A stretch of 64,000 bases of DNA from CAKZLS01 sp963771545. Its GTDB lineage: Bacteria; Pseudomonadota; Alphaproteobacteria; Rhodospirillales; Defluviicoccaceae. The first letter of the stretch is position 1; every line of letters begins with the position of its first letter. A program made the position numbers and the translations under genes. Shown here piece by piece: positions 28,303 through 36,754 of this stretch. Below the pieces are notes generated by a model. The model was not told the origin of the DNA and ran no database searches. It saw only the letters and a program-made list of their open reading frames with translations. The stretch is taken from assembly GCA_963771545.1 (NCBI GenBank), contig CAVYTX010000002.1:1302001-1366000 (forward strand), given 5' to 3'.

Positions 28303-29754
28303 TCAGCCGAGAGCCCCAGCGACCTGCTGGAACCATGTGACGAGTGGTGGCGGTAAGTAGACGCCGGCGGCAAGCACCAGCGCGAGATGGATGAACATCG
28401 GAACGCACGACGCCTCCACCGGCGCCGTGCTGCCGGCTGGCTTACCGAAGGCGAGACCGCTGACCCGAAGAAGCAACGCGCCGAAAGCAAGGAGAAGCCC
28501 AAAGACCAGGGGAATTGCCAGCAGAGGCTCGCGGGCAAACGTCGAACTGACCAACAGGAACTCGCTCATGAAAATGCCGAGCGGCGGCAGGCCAGCGATG
28601 GCGACGACGCCAACAACCAAGGACCATCCGAGCCACGGGTGCGTCACGGTGAGGCCGCGGACGTCAGCGATCTTTTGCGTTCCCTTCACTTGAGCAATGT
28701 GGCCGACGGCAAAAAAGATCGCCGACTTGGTCAGGCTATGCATGGTCATGTGGAGAAGGCCGGCGAAGTTGGCGAGCGGCCCGCCGATCCCGAAAGCGAA
28801 GGCGATGATTCCCATGTGCTCGATTGAAGAATAGGCGAACATGCGCTTGATGTCGCGCCGCCGGTAAAGCATGAAGGCTGCAAAGACCAGTGAGGTCAGG
28901 CCCATGGAAACCATTAGGGGGCCTGGAGCGATCGCACCGGGGTTTGCCGCCAGCAGCAGCTTGAAACGCAGCACGGCGTAAAGCGCGACATTCAAGAGCA
29001 ACCCCGACAGGACCGCGGAGATCGGCGTCGGGCCCTCGGCATGGGCATCGGGCAGCCAGGCGTGCAGTGGCGCCAAACCAACCTTGGTGCCGTAACCCAG
29101 GAGCAGGAAGACGAAGGCAACGTTGAGCAGCGCCGGGTCAAAGGCGGCCGCGTGCCCGATCAGCACGGTCCAGACCATGGCATCCAACCCTTCGCCCACG
29201 GCCGGGCGCGCGGCCATGTAGATGAGAATGGTGCCGAAGAGGGCTAGCGCGATGCCGACGCTGCCTAGGATGAAGTACTTCCAGGCCGCTTCCAAGGCCT
29301 CGTGCGTGCGATAGATGCCCACCATGAGCACCGTTGTAAGCGTCGCAAGCTCGATCGCTACCCACATTATGCCAACGTTGTTGGTCATAAGCGCCAGGTT
29401 CATCCCGAAGATCAGGAGTTGGTACATGGCGTGGTAGAAACGCAGGTACGTGTTCGTCAGGCGGCCGATCGCCAATTCATGGGCAATGTAGCTGGCGCTG
29501 AAAACACTCGTCGTGAAGCCGACGAAGGTGTTCAGGACGATAAAGACGATGTTGAGATCGTCGACAAAAAAATACCGCCCGGGTTCTGGCCGATCGATAA
29601 TGAAAAGTGTCGCCGCCGCCAGGAATGTCAAGAATGCGGCAAGCACGTTCACACGCGCGCTCAGCCGGTAATTCGGCAGGAGGGAGAGGACAACTGCCGC
29701 ACCCAAGGGGATGAACAGGACCGCCGCTTCGACATCGAAGGAAGACGCGCTCAT
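28303..29754 (-). CDS. hyfF: Hydrogenase-4-like membrane subunit F (proton-pumping NuoN/MrpD-like)
   Basis: A 483-aa polytopic protein of the antiporter-like subunit family, with about 14 predicted hydrophobic segments. The conserved LGYGTKVGLAPLHAWLPDAHAEGPTPISA is clear near residue 220-250; its Lys and the following loop are typical for proton translocation. IKRMFAYSSIEHMGII is also a family motif. The start overlaps the hyfE stop (ATGA). It probably forms part of a membrane ion-translocation arm with HyfB and HyfC. Confidence 0.9.
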   Translation of the reverse strand: MSASSFDVEAAVLFIPLGAAVVLSLLPNYRLSARVNVLAAFLTFLAAATLFIIDRPEPGRYFFVDDLNIVFIVLNTFVGFTTSVFSASYIAHELAIGRLTNTYLRFYHAMYQLLIFGMNLALMTNNVGIMWVAIELATLTTVLMVGIYRTHEALEAAWKYFILGSVGIALALFGTILIYMAARPAVGEGLDAMVWTVLIGHAAAFDPALLNVAFVFLLLGYGTKVGLAPLHAWLPDAHAEGPTPISAVLSGLLLNVALYAVLRFKLLLAANPGAIAPGPLMVSMGLTSLVFAAFMLYRRRDIKRMFAYSSIEHMGIIAFAFGIGGPLANFAGLLHMTMHSLTKSAIFFAVGHIAQVKGTQKIADVRGLTVTHPWLGWSLVVGVVAIAGLPPLGIFMSEFLLVSSTFAREPLLAIPLVFGLLLAFGALLLRVSGLAFGKPAGSTAPVEASCVPMFIHLALVLAAGVYLPPPLVTWFQQVAGALG

Positions 29755-30413
29755 CCGCGCTCTCCCCGAGAGCGGTCGAGGGCTTGGATATCGACGGTGT
29801 CGAATCGCTCACGAATGCGGAACAGGAAGATGCCGACGACGATAAAGGCGATCAGGACCGAGAACGCGATGCTGATTTCCACGACCAGTGGCATCCCCTT
29901 GGCCCCGGCGGCGGCGAGCACGAGACCGTTCTCCATCGACATAAAACCGACGACTTGGCTGACGGCGTTGCGGCGCGTGACCATCAACAAGAGCCCAAGC
30001 ACGACGACCGAGAGCGCGAGAGCCAAATCCTCGCGCGCCAGAGGGTCCGCTTCGGCGGTAACGCGCAGCATGACCACCATGGACAAGGCGACGAGGCCCA
30101 TCCCGACGATCATGGTCAAGCCGATGCCGACAACGGTTTCGATCTCACGATGGATGCCGAGACGCTGAATGATCTTGTGAAGCACCAGTGGAATGACGAT
30201 GGCCTTGAAGGCAAGGGCGAGGGCGGCCGTGACGTAAAGATGAGGCGCGTCCTGAACGAAGGCTTGCCAGGCAACCGAGAACGACAGCACGAAAGCGTGA
30301 AGCGCATAGGTGTTGAGCAGCGCAAACAGACGGTCTTGGTAGAGCAGCATGAAGCTCACCAGGACGAGTCCTCCAGCCAGCAGATGGGCAATGTCAAAGG
30401 CGAGGCTATCCAT
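29751..30413 (-). CDS. hyfE: Hydrogenase-4-like membrane subunit E
   Basis: A 220-aa protein with about seven hydrophobic segments, including VGIGLTMIVGMGLVALSMVV and a C-terminal VGFMSMENGLVLAAAGAKGM motif that resembles NuoK (Glu in a membrane helix). The latter is the diagnostic feature of HyfE. Its start ATG directly adjoins the hyfC stop (TAA at 30414-30416), and its stop overlaps the hyfF start. Role: short antiporter-module subunit of the membrane arm. Confidence 0.88.
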   Translation of the reverse strand: MDSLAFDIAHLLAGGLVLVSFMLLYQDRLFALLNTYALHAFVLSFSVAWQAFVQDAPHLYVTAALALAFKAIVIPLVLHKIIQRLGIHREIETVVGIGLTMIVGMGLVALSMVVMLRVTAEADPLAREDLALALSVVVLGLLLMVTRRNAVSQVVGFMSMENGLVLAAAGAKGMPLVVEISIAFSVLIAFIVVGIFLFRIRERFDTVDIQALDRSRGERG

Positions 30414-31370
30414 TTAGAGGCTCCGAGAAATGAAAAGCAGAAGCGTGCCCAGAAGGCCGAGCATGAGCGCCGCGCCGAGAAACTCCGGGACACGAAAGAC
30501 CCGCATCTTGGCGATCGCCGTCTCAAACAGGGCGAGTAGGAACCCGCAGAGAGCGAGCTTGGCCACGTAACTCGCGCCGCCGATAACGTAACCCTCCAGT
30601 CTCGCGCCTGACACCGCTAGGCCCGCCGGCAGGAAAACGCAGGCGATCAACGAAAGATAGAGAAGCAGCTTCAGCGACGCCGAAAGTTCGATCATGGCGA
30701 GATGCCGGCCGGAGTATTCAAGGACCATGGCCTCGTGCACCATCGTGAGTTCCAGGTGCGTTGCTGGGTTGTCCACCGGAATGCGCGCGTTTTCAGCGAG
30801 CGCCACGATGATCAGGGCGATGAGTGCGAGCCCAAGCGAAACACGTAAGCCGACGCCTGGCGCGGCCATGACGGTGGCGATCGTCGACAGCTGGGTCGAC
30901 CCGGCGACGAGGGCGAGCGTGAAAACAATCAACAGCATCGCCGGCTCCGCTAGCGACGCGATCATCACCTCGCGGCTCGATCCGATACCGCCGAAGCTCG
31001 TTCCAACGTCCATGCCAGCGAGCGCCAGAGAGAACCGGGCGCTTCCAAGCAAGGCGATTATCGCGATCAAATCAGCCGTCCAACTGAATATGAGGCCTGA
31101 CGCGAAAGTGGGCACAAGCGCCGCCGCGACCCAGGTGACCGCGAAGATCACGTACGGGGCCACGCGGAACAACCACGACGCATTGTCGGCCAGTACGACC
31201 TCCTTCCGGAATAGCCGCAGGAGATCGCGATATGGCTGAAGCACCGAAGCGCCGCGGCGTCGAAGCAATCGCGCCTTCACCTTGCGCACAAAACCGGTCA
31301 GCAGCGGCGCCAGGAGGAGCACCAGAAACACCTGCGCGCCCTGTACGACGAGGTCGAGGATCATGGCCAT
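30414..31370 (-). CDS. hyfC: Hydrogenase-4-like membrane subunit C (NuoH-like)
   Basis: A 318-aa NuoH-family protein that links the soluble and membrane arms. Conserved features are RLLRRRGASVLQPYRDLLRLF and PATHLELTMVHEAMVLEYSG, where the acidic residues belong to the quinone/E-channel region of the family. About eight membrane segments. Two in-frame starts exist, ATG 31370 and ATG 31364; the latter forms an ATGA overlap with hyfB. I used the upstream one, with modest confidence. Confidence 0.88.
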   Translation of the reverse strand: MAMILDLVVQGAQVFLVLLLAPLLTGFVRKVKARLLRRRGASVLQPYRDLLRLFRKEVVLADNASWLFRVAPYVIFAVTWVAAALVPTFASGLIFSWTADLIAIIALLGSARFSLALAGMDVGTSFGGIGSSREVMIASLAEPAMLLIVFTLALVAGSTQLSTIATVMAAPGVGLRVSLGLALIALIIVALAENARIPVDNPATHLELTMVHEAMVLEYSGRHLAMIELSASLKLLLYLSLIACVFLPAGLAVSGARLEGYVIGGASYVAKLALCGFLLALFETAIAKMRVFRVPEFLGAALMLGLLGTLLLFISRSL

Positions 31371-33376
31371 ATCGCGAGCACCAGCAACAGAAAGACGAGG
31401 GCCAGAAAGACAAGGCTGAGGTATCGCCGGATGGTCAGGAACTGCAATTGGTTGAGCCTCTCCGCGGCAAAGCTGACGGCCCGCCCGATCGGCGCATAGA
31501 GAAAATCCCAGATGAAGTCGGTCATTTCGACGCTGATCCGCGCGGGCCGGGTGTCGCCGGGGGGCGGCATCTCGACCGTCTCCCGCGCGCGAAACACCAG
31601 GGTTCCGAAAACACGGCGGAACGGTTGCGCGAAGCTTCCGGCCGTGTACTGGGTCACCGGGCTTGGGTCCGGAAAACCGCAATCCCACGCGGGCGCGCGG
31701 CGCCAGGCGCGCGACGCAAATCGATGGATCACGTAGACGGCAAGCGTCGCGGAAAACGCGATGAACGTGAACACCAGCGCGCCGTTGTAGGAACTGCGGC
31801 CTTCGACGATGGGGACAACGGTGAGCCAGGGCATGCTCAGTTGAGCTGGCATGCGGTCGCCAAGCAGAGCGAGAGTGACGGGCGCCAGCCCATCGATGAT
31901 CAGACCGGGGAACACGCCCGCGACCAGGCAGAGCGCCGCGAACAAGAACATCGCGGCGAGCGAAAAGCGGTCGACCTCCTTCGCCTCCTCCGCCGCCTTT
32001 GTCCTCGGCCGCCCCAGGAAGGTGACTCCAAACGCCTTGACAAAACAGGCCGCGGCAAGGGCCGCGGAAAGCGCCAGCAGGGCGCCGACCGCGGGAACCA
32101 GGATCTTGAGTCCCCATTGCGGAAGCTGCGGACTTTGCAGGATCGCCTGAAACGTCAGCCACTCGGAGACGAAGCCATTCAACGGCGGCAGCGCGGAGAT
32201 CGCAATGCATCCCACCAGGACGACGAAGCTCGTGTAGGGCATGCGGTGAATGAGGCCGCCCAGATGCTCCATATCCCGTTCACCCGTTGCCGTCAGAACG
32301 GCGCCAGCGCCAAAAAACAACAGGCTTTTGAACAGCGAGTGATTGAAAACGTGATAGAGAGCCGCGGTGAGGGAGAGGGCGGCGGCCCACCCCACGCCGT
32401 TCGCCTGAAACGCCAGGGCCAGCCCGAGCCCTATGTAGATGATGCCGATGTTCTCCACCGTGTGATAGGCGAGCAGGCGCTTGAGGTCATGCTGCATCAG
32501 GGCGTACAGCACGCCAAGGACGGAGGTTACGCCACCCAGCGCGAGGACGATCATACTGGACCACCAAGTGGGCTCCCCCAGCAGATCAAAGACGATGCGC
32601 ACGAAGCCGTAGACCGCCACCTTGGTCATCACCCCGCTCATCAAGGCCGAGACATGGCTCGGCGCCGCCGGATGGGCGAGCGGCAGCCAAACATGGAGGG
32701 GGACGAGTCCGGCCTTCGAGCCGGAGCCGATCAGAACCAGGGCCAACGCCAACGCCTCGATGCCCGGGGTATGTTCGAGGTCGCGGATCGCCGCGAATCC
32801 ATAGGCGCCCTCAGGCCCGGCAAGCAGACCAAAGGCGAGCAACAGAGCCAAGGTGCCGAAGCTCGCCATGAGCAAATAGATGTAGCCGGCGCGGACGTTG
32901 TCGCGCTCTTGGTGGTGCGCCAGGACAAGCGCCCAAGAGGTCAGGGACATGAACTCCCACGACAAGAGAAACGTGAAGGCATCGGCCGCCAGCACCACAA
33001 GATTCATGCCGGCGAGGAACATCGGGAAGAACGACAGTACGCGGCGCGGGGAGTGTTCGTGGCGTCCATAACCGAGCCCGTAGAGACTGGCCGCCGCGCC
33101 ACCCAGATTGACCACGACAAGAAAAAACCCGGCGAGCGAATCGATACAGAAGTGGGCGCCCAACCATGGCAGGCCCAGCGGGAGCGTGAGGCGGGAAATC
33201 ACATCCCCAGGCGTGAAAAGTTGAGCGGCGGCGGCGATGAGGGCGGCGCTTGACGCCACCAGGCTCACGCCGTACGTAAATCGGTGGATTTGGGACATGC
33301 GCCCCAGCGCGACAGAGAGGACTCCGACGGCGAGGAGAATCGCGACACACCAGAGGACCTCGGTAACCGGTATCAT
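31361..33376 (-). CDS. hyfB: Hydrogenase-4-like membrane subunit B (NuoL/antiporter-like)
   Basis: A 671-aa membrane protein of the NuoL/MrpA group with about 16 hydrophobic segments. Motifs are FLLSWEFMSLTSWALVLAHH, GSGSKAGLVPLHVWLPLAHP and DLKRLLAYHTVENIGII. It provides a proton or sodium channel. The start codon overlaps the stop of the XRE gene (ATGA), so its expression is directly tied to that regulator. No hyfA or hyfH ferredoxin-like gene and no hyp maturation gene are present nearby. Confidence 0.9.
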   Translation of the reverse strand: MIPVTEVLWCVAILLAVGVLSVALGRMSQIHRFTYGVSLVASSAALIAAAAQLFTPGDVISRLTLPLGLPWLGAHFCIDSLAGFFLVVVNLGGAAASLYGLGYGRHEHSPRRVLSFFPMFLAGMNLVVLAADAFTFLLSWEFMSLTSWALVLAHHQERDNVRAGYIYLLMASFGTLALLLAFGLLAGPEGAYGFAAIRDLEHTPGIEALALALVLIGSGSKAGLVPLHVWLPLAHPAAPSHVSALMSGVMTKVAVYGFVRIVFDLLGEPTWWSSMIVLALGGVTSVLGVLYALMQHDLKRLLAYHTVENIGIIYIGLGLALAFQANGVGWAAALSLTAALYHVFNHSLFKSLLFFGAGAVLTATGERDMEHLGGLIHRMPYTSFVVLVGCIAISALPPLNGFVSEWLTFQAILQSPQLPQWGLKILVPAVGALLALSAALAAACFVKAFGVTFLGRPRTKAAEEAKEVDRFSLAAMFLFAALCLVAGVFPGLIIDGLAPVTLALLGDRMPAQLSMPWLTVVPIVEGRSSYNGALVFTFIAFSATLAVYVIHRFASRAWRRAPAWDCGFPDPSPVTQYTAGSFAQPFRRVFGTLVFRARETVEMPPPGDTRPARISVEMTDFIWDFLYAPIGRAVSFAAERLNQLQFLTIRRYLSLVFLALVFLLLVLAIWP

Positions 33377-33678
33377 CCCTGTTCCTTCAATCCGAGTGTG
33401 TCACCGTCCCGCCAGGCCTCGCCGCTCTCCACCTGCGCTTTCAATCGGACTCCGCGCCCACCGCCTTGGCTTGTCACTCCATCACCGATCAACTCGATGC
33501 CGACGGATTCCAACCCGGCGATCAGTTTCATAAGGGAGTCAACATTGCCGCGGATAACGCCGTCGCTCGCCTCCATGCGCTGAATGGTCGGCACCGAGAG
33601 ACCGGAAAGCTCCGCCAGTTGGCGTTGGTCGATACCAAGCAAGGCCCGCGCGGCGCGCAGCTGTGCTGCCGTGATCAT
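33373..33678 (-). CDS. XRE family regulator, first gene of the hyf-like operon
   Basis: A 101-aa protein with a HipB-like helix-turn-helix: TAAQLRAARALLGIDQRQLA then ELSGLSVPTIQRMEASDG. The C-terminal 40 residues (VDSLMKLIAGLESVGIELIG) resemble the dimerising part of single-domain XRE regulators. Start chosen at ATG 33678 because a promoter at 33720-33748 would begin transcription downstream of the alternative GTG at 33720. A near-palindrome ATGTTTAAAACAT (33677-33689) overlaps its start codon. The stop overlaps hyfB by ATGA, so it is probably an operon autoregulator. Confidence 0.8.
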   Translation of the reverse strand: MITAAQLRAARALLGIDQRQLAELSGLSVPTIQRMEASDGVIRGNVDSLMKLIAGLESVGIELIGDGVTSQGGGRGVRLKAQVESGEAWRDGDTLGLKEQG

Positions 33679-33719
33679 GTTTAAAACATTATTTATTGCG
33701 TTTTTGACATATTTCTGCA

Positions 33720-33748
33720 CGTATAAAACACCTATGTAGATGTTTCAA
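33720..33748 (-). promoter_or_regulatory. Putative promoter of the xre-hyf operon
   Basis: Minus strand: -35 TTGAAA (33743-33748), 17-nt spacer, -10 TATACG (33720-33725). Start of transcription would fall near 33713, giving a leader of about 35 nt that includes the ATGTTTAAAACAT near-palindrome (33677-33689), a possible operator. A second palindrome AATGATCATT is at 33771-33780. Confidence 0.5.
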
Positions 33749-34202
33749 GTATGCTTATTGCTTGTTGGAAAATGATCATTTAGAAGTGCGAGAGGCGATA
33801 GCCGAGCGAACACGAATGAATGCAATGTTTAGGTTAGGGCCATGCGTGGGCGTCACCTATAGGGCCAGTATCACCTGCTAATTGACGAGCTGACATGGTT
33901 GGTCGAAGCTGGAGCCAACTGGTGGTTCCAGTTTGGCGCGCGCACCGCCAGCTTCGAGGCGGGTACCGCCGCTCCGGAACCTTGTAGTGCCTAAGAACTG
34001 CGCGAAGATCTATGCGCGCAACTCGAGCATGAGGGGTTTTTGTGCAGACAATCGGTCGCGCGGGAGATTCTGTTTGGTGACGTAAAATGGCTTGAGACAG
34101 GCTGCTAGTATTCCCTCCCCGTAAAGTCGGCGCGTGGCAATCCGAGTCGGCCTGTCTTAAGACCATGGAGGGAGAGCGCAACTGGTTGCACGGCTGCCAA
34201 TA
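33749..34202. other. Non-coding stretch upstream of the hyf-like operon
   Basis: About 450 bases. It holds the AATGATCATT palindrome at 33771-33780 and otherwise shows no gene with convincing codon use. It separates the minus-strand hyf operon from a plus-strand membrane protein, so both promoters may lie here. Confidence 0.4.
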
Positions 34203-34802
34203 ATGACTACCGCACATCGTGCGACGATAGGCGACGTTGTCCTTTTCGAGTTTGTTTTGACCAGCGCCTACGCGCTATTCGTCATCATGGGGGTAATGCA
34301 GCCGGAAACCCTGCTTGGCGTAATGGTTGGAGATTGGATCGACTTCACGGCTCCGGCCGTGCAAGTCCTCTTTACCCCTGTGCCAGTGCCAGACGGCTTC
34401 AGCGAAGGCGCGCTTTTCGACGCAATCGGGGTCTATCGACATATCTTGGCCGCCTGCTTTGTCATTGCATGCGGCTGCTTTGCGCGGTCCCGCCGACACT
34501 GGCGCTATTGGGGCGAGCGCATCAGAGGCCGCTTATCCACGGCCACCGGCAGTCCGGGTAGTCGATACCGCCTCGCCCTGTTCGGCTATCGGCGAACGCT
34601 TCTTGGTCTTGTAGCCGTCATGCTCTTGGCGCTGTTCGTGGAAATCCAGATGCCCGCAATCGCAGGCTATCTTTTCAGTGCAAGTTGGACGTACATACGG
34701 GCTCCGATACTGATAGCGATTGCTTATTTGTTCGCATGCCGCGCGGCGGCACTTCGCATTTCATTGATTAAACCGCATCAACTATCAAATTTTTCAGACT
34801 AA
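34203..34802 (+). CDS. Orphan membrane protein
   Basis: A 199-aa protein with three clear hydrophobic stretches: VLFEFVLTSAYALFVIMGVM near residues 13-32, AACFVIACGCFA near 84-95, and LLGLVAVMLLALFVEI near 132-147, with a fourth near 168-180. The loop between has PVPVPDGFSEGALFDA. Start ATG 34203 has no strong ribosome binding site. I do not recognise the family. GC content is lower than that of core genes, and it sits alone between the hyf-like operon and an IS element, so it may be a stranded acquired gene. Coding status is moderately supported by its hydrophobic pattern. Confidence 0.5.
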   Translation: MTTAHRATIGDVVLFEFVLTSAYALFVIMGVMQPETLLGVMVGDWIDFTAPAVQVLFTPVPVPDGFSEGALFDAIGVYRHILAACFVIACGCFARSRRHWRYWGERIRGRLSTATGSPGSRYRLALFGYRRTLLGLVAVMLLALFVEIQMPAIAGYLFSASWTYIRAPILIAIAYLFACRAAALRISLIKPHQLSNFSD

Positions 34803-35257
34803 ACAAGCGCCTTCGTGACAATCCTGCTTGTTTCCAATATTTGCGGATACATTTTCCTTTCTTCCCGCGATGATTGAGTGATATTGCCTTACTGGTTTCG
34901 TCTCCTACGTCCTCCAGCACAAAGGACGACAAGGCTGGTGATCTAATCTCCGGTATTCTTCCCAAACGCCAACAGTCCCTGGACGTAGACCATCGGCTAC
35001 AAAAAGTGCACAAGGTCCATATCGTGCCAGAGATTTGAACCAGCGTCTGGTCAGCTGCAGCGGCGGTTGTGGAAAAATACTATGGTGCACGTTCTCTCTA
35101 CGTGGTCCGCTTTCTCCACAATAATCGCAAATATGACACCGATGCTGCCTTGGTCAGGTCATGTGCAGGTTTCTTGGACGCCCTGGCACGGCGTAGCAGG
35201 TGATGCGCGGTGGATGCCGGCGTCCGAGAAGCGCCAAGGCACGAAATTGCGGGCCAG
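34803..35257. other. Non-coding stretch left of the IS1380-like element
   Basis: About 455 bases with no supported gene. A few hairpin-like segments occur, but no transposon end, tRNA or promoter could be identified beyond the IS1380 inverted repeat at its right edge. Confidence 0.35.
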
Positions 35258-36563
35258 CTAGCCCAGATATTTCATGAAGCTGTCTGGGGATTGGTTTTGG
35301 GACGTGTTGTGTGTGCTGAAGGGTGAGTTTGGAGTTGGCGTTTGTCGGTTTGGCTTGGCGAGGGCAACGGCAAGGCCGGTTTTCGCGCTGAAGGCTGATT
35401 GTGGACGAGGGTGGGCCTCGTCGGACAGGGGTGGCCGCCGTGATCGGGGATTGTCGCGGGGGCGCCGTTAACCGGTGTCGAGCCTGACGGCGACGAGGCG
35501 GAACAGGTCCTGATCGGGGCAGGCGGAAGACAGCATGACCCGCACCCGGCGGGTATTGCGCACGATGACGGCGCCGATCTTCAACAGTTTCAAGCGAATG
35601 GTGCCGGCCTGGGCACGGGCGTATTCGCTGCCCCTCAGCCCGATGCGGCGGATCGTCTCAAGCAGCGTGTAGGCGAGACTTGAGAGCAAAAGCCGAAACT
35701 GGTTGGGCCACCATTGGTGGCAACTGGTGCGGTCGGCAAAGAGATCGAGCTGTTGTTCCTTGATCCTGTTCTCCATGTCGCCGAGCGCGCGGTAGAGCTT
35801 CTCGTAGAGATCCTGGCCATCGCCGGTGAGGTTGGTGACGACGTAGCGCGGGTTGGCGCCCTTGGGCCCGTGTTCGATGCGGGCGATCACGCGGCGCTGG
35901 CGGCTCCAGGTCTTGGCGGCATAAGGGAATTCGCCGAACAGACGCTGCTTGTGGCCGCTTGCCGCGAAGCCCTGTTCCGCCGCCTCCATCCAACGCCCGG
36001 CCAAGGTGTTGAGCCGGGCGTTCTTGGCCAGGCCGACGATGTAGCCGACGCCGTGGCGTTCGCACCAACTCAGCATGCGATGGCGGCAAAAACCGGAATC
36101 GGCGCGGACGATGATCCGCACCTCCGGCCAGACTTGGCGCAGCCGCTTGACCAGAAGCGACAGGATCGCCCAGGCGTGCTTGGCGGCATCGATCTTCGAT
36201 GGCCGCAGGTACGCCACCAGCAATTGCTCGCCACAGAACACATAGAGCGGCAGAAAGCAGTAGTGGTCGTAGTAGCCGTGGAAGAACCGCCCCTCCTGAT
36301 GACCGTGAACCGCATCGTCGGTGGCGTCGAAGTCGAGCACGATCTCCTCCCGCTTGGCGCAACAGCAGCACACCGCCGTTCGACGTCACATCTCCACCGT
36401 CGAAGCCCGCCTCCACCCGACGTTTGCGACAGGTTGGAAACTGGATCGTCTCACAGGTACAATTCGTCACCGCCGATCTCCCGCGTTTAATCCAACTTAA
36501 CCAACTGAATCATAACGCAATACGGAGATCGGCGGTGCTTAATTCATGAATCTTTCGGGTTAG
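35258..36563 (-). mobile_element. Defective IS1380-family element
   Basis: Bounded by inverted repeats: left CTAGCCC...TTCATGAA (35258-35278) and right TTCATGAA...GGGTTAG (36543-36563). The arms match at TTCATGAA and at the GGGnTAG end with variation between. The transposase has lost an internal segment, so the element is about 300 bp shorter than expected. I could not find a matching 4-bp target duplication. Confidence 0.6.
35468..36470 (-). pseudogene. IS1380-family DDE transposase with internal deletion
   Basis: The N-terminus at 36470 reads MTNCTCETIQFPTCRKRRVE, then FDGGDVTSNGGVLLLRQA, the standard IS1380 opening. The frame then breaks near 36360. The protein resumes at REEIVLDFDATDDAVHGHQE, the first catalytic Asp block, so about 90 codons between are missing. 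Later blocks include IIVRADSGFCR (second Asp), YVVTNL and a helical C-terminus ending LVAVRLDTG. The deletion removes the segment that normally precedes the first catalytic Asp. It is probably inactive. Confidence 0.8.
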
Positions 36564-36754
36564 AGACCAGACCCGTCAGGACGAACCAACGAGATGCTTT
36601 GCGAGTAGAATTGATGTGCCGATGAACACCGGGAAACCGGTTCTAAGTCGAAACCTCACACCGCGAAACGAGCTGAAACGTCTCGCGCAAGGGGTCGGAT
36701 GGTCTCAAGCACAGAGTTCGAAATGTATCCACGAAGGGCAGCCATCGAAGACAC

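Noticed and set aside
31232..33253. A 673-codon plus-strand frame opposite hyfB
   Set aside because: Gln/Arg/Asp-rich shadow of hyfB, which has clear membrane motifs on the minus strand.
26227..33376. Calling the operon a true group 4 [NiFe] hydrogenase or formate hydrogenlyase
   Set aside because: The large subunit lacks the cysteine ligands, and no maturation or formate dehydrogenase genes are present.
33834..34217. A 127-codon minus-strand frame between xre and the orphan membrane protein
   Set aside because: Composition is not protein-like (Arg, Ser, His and Pro rich) and the frame overlaps the start of the better-supported plus-strand gene.
35026..35070. A tRNA-like T-arm (GGTTCAAATCTC on the minus strand)
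   Set aside because: The flanking bases do not form the T stem or an acceptor stem, so it is not a tRNA.
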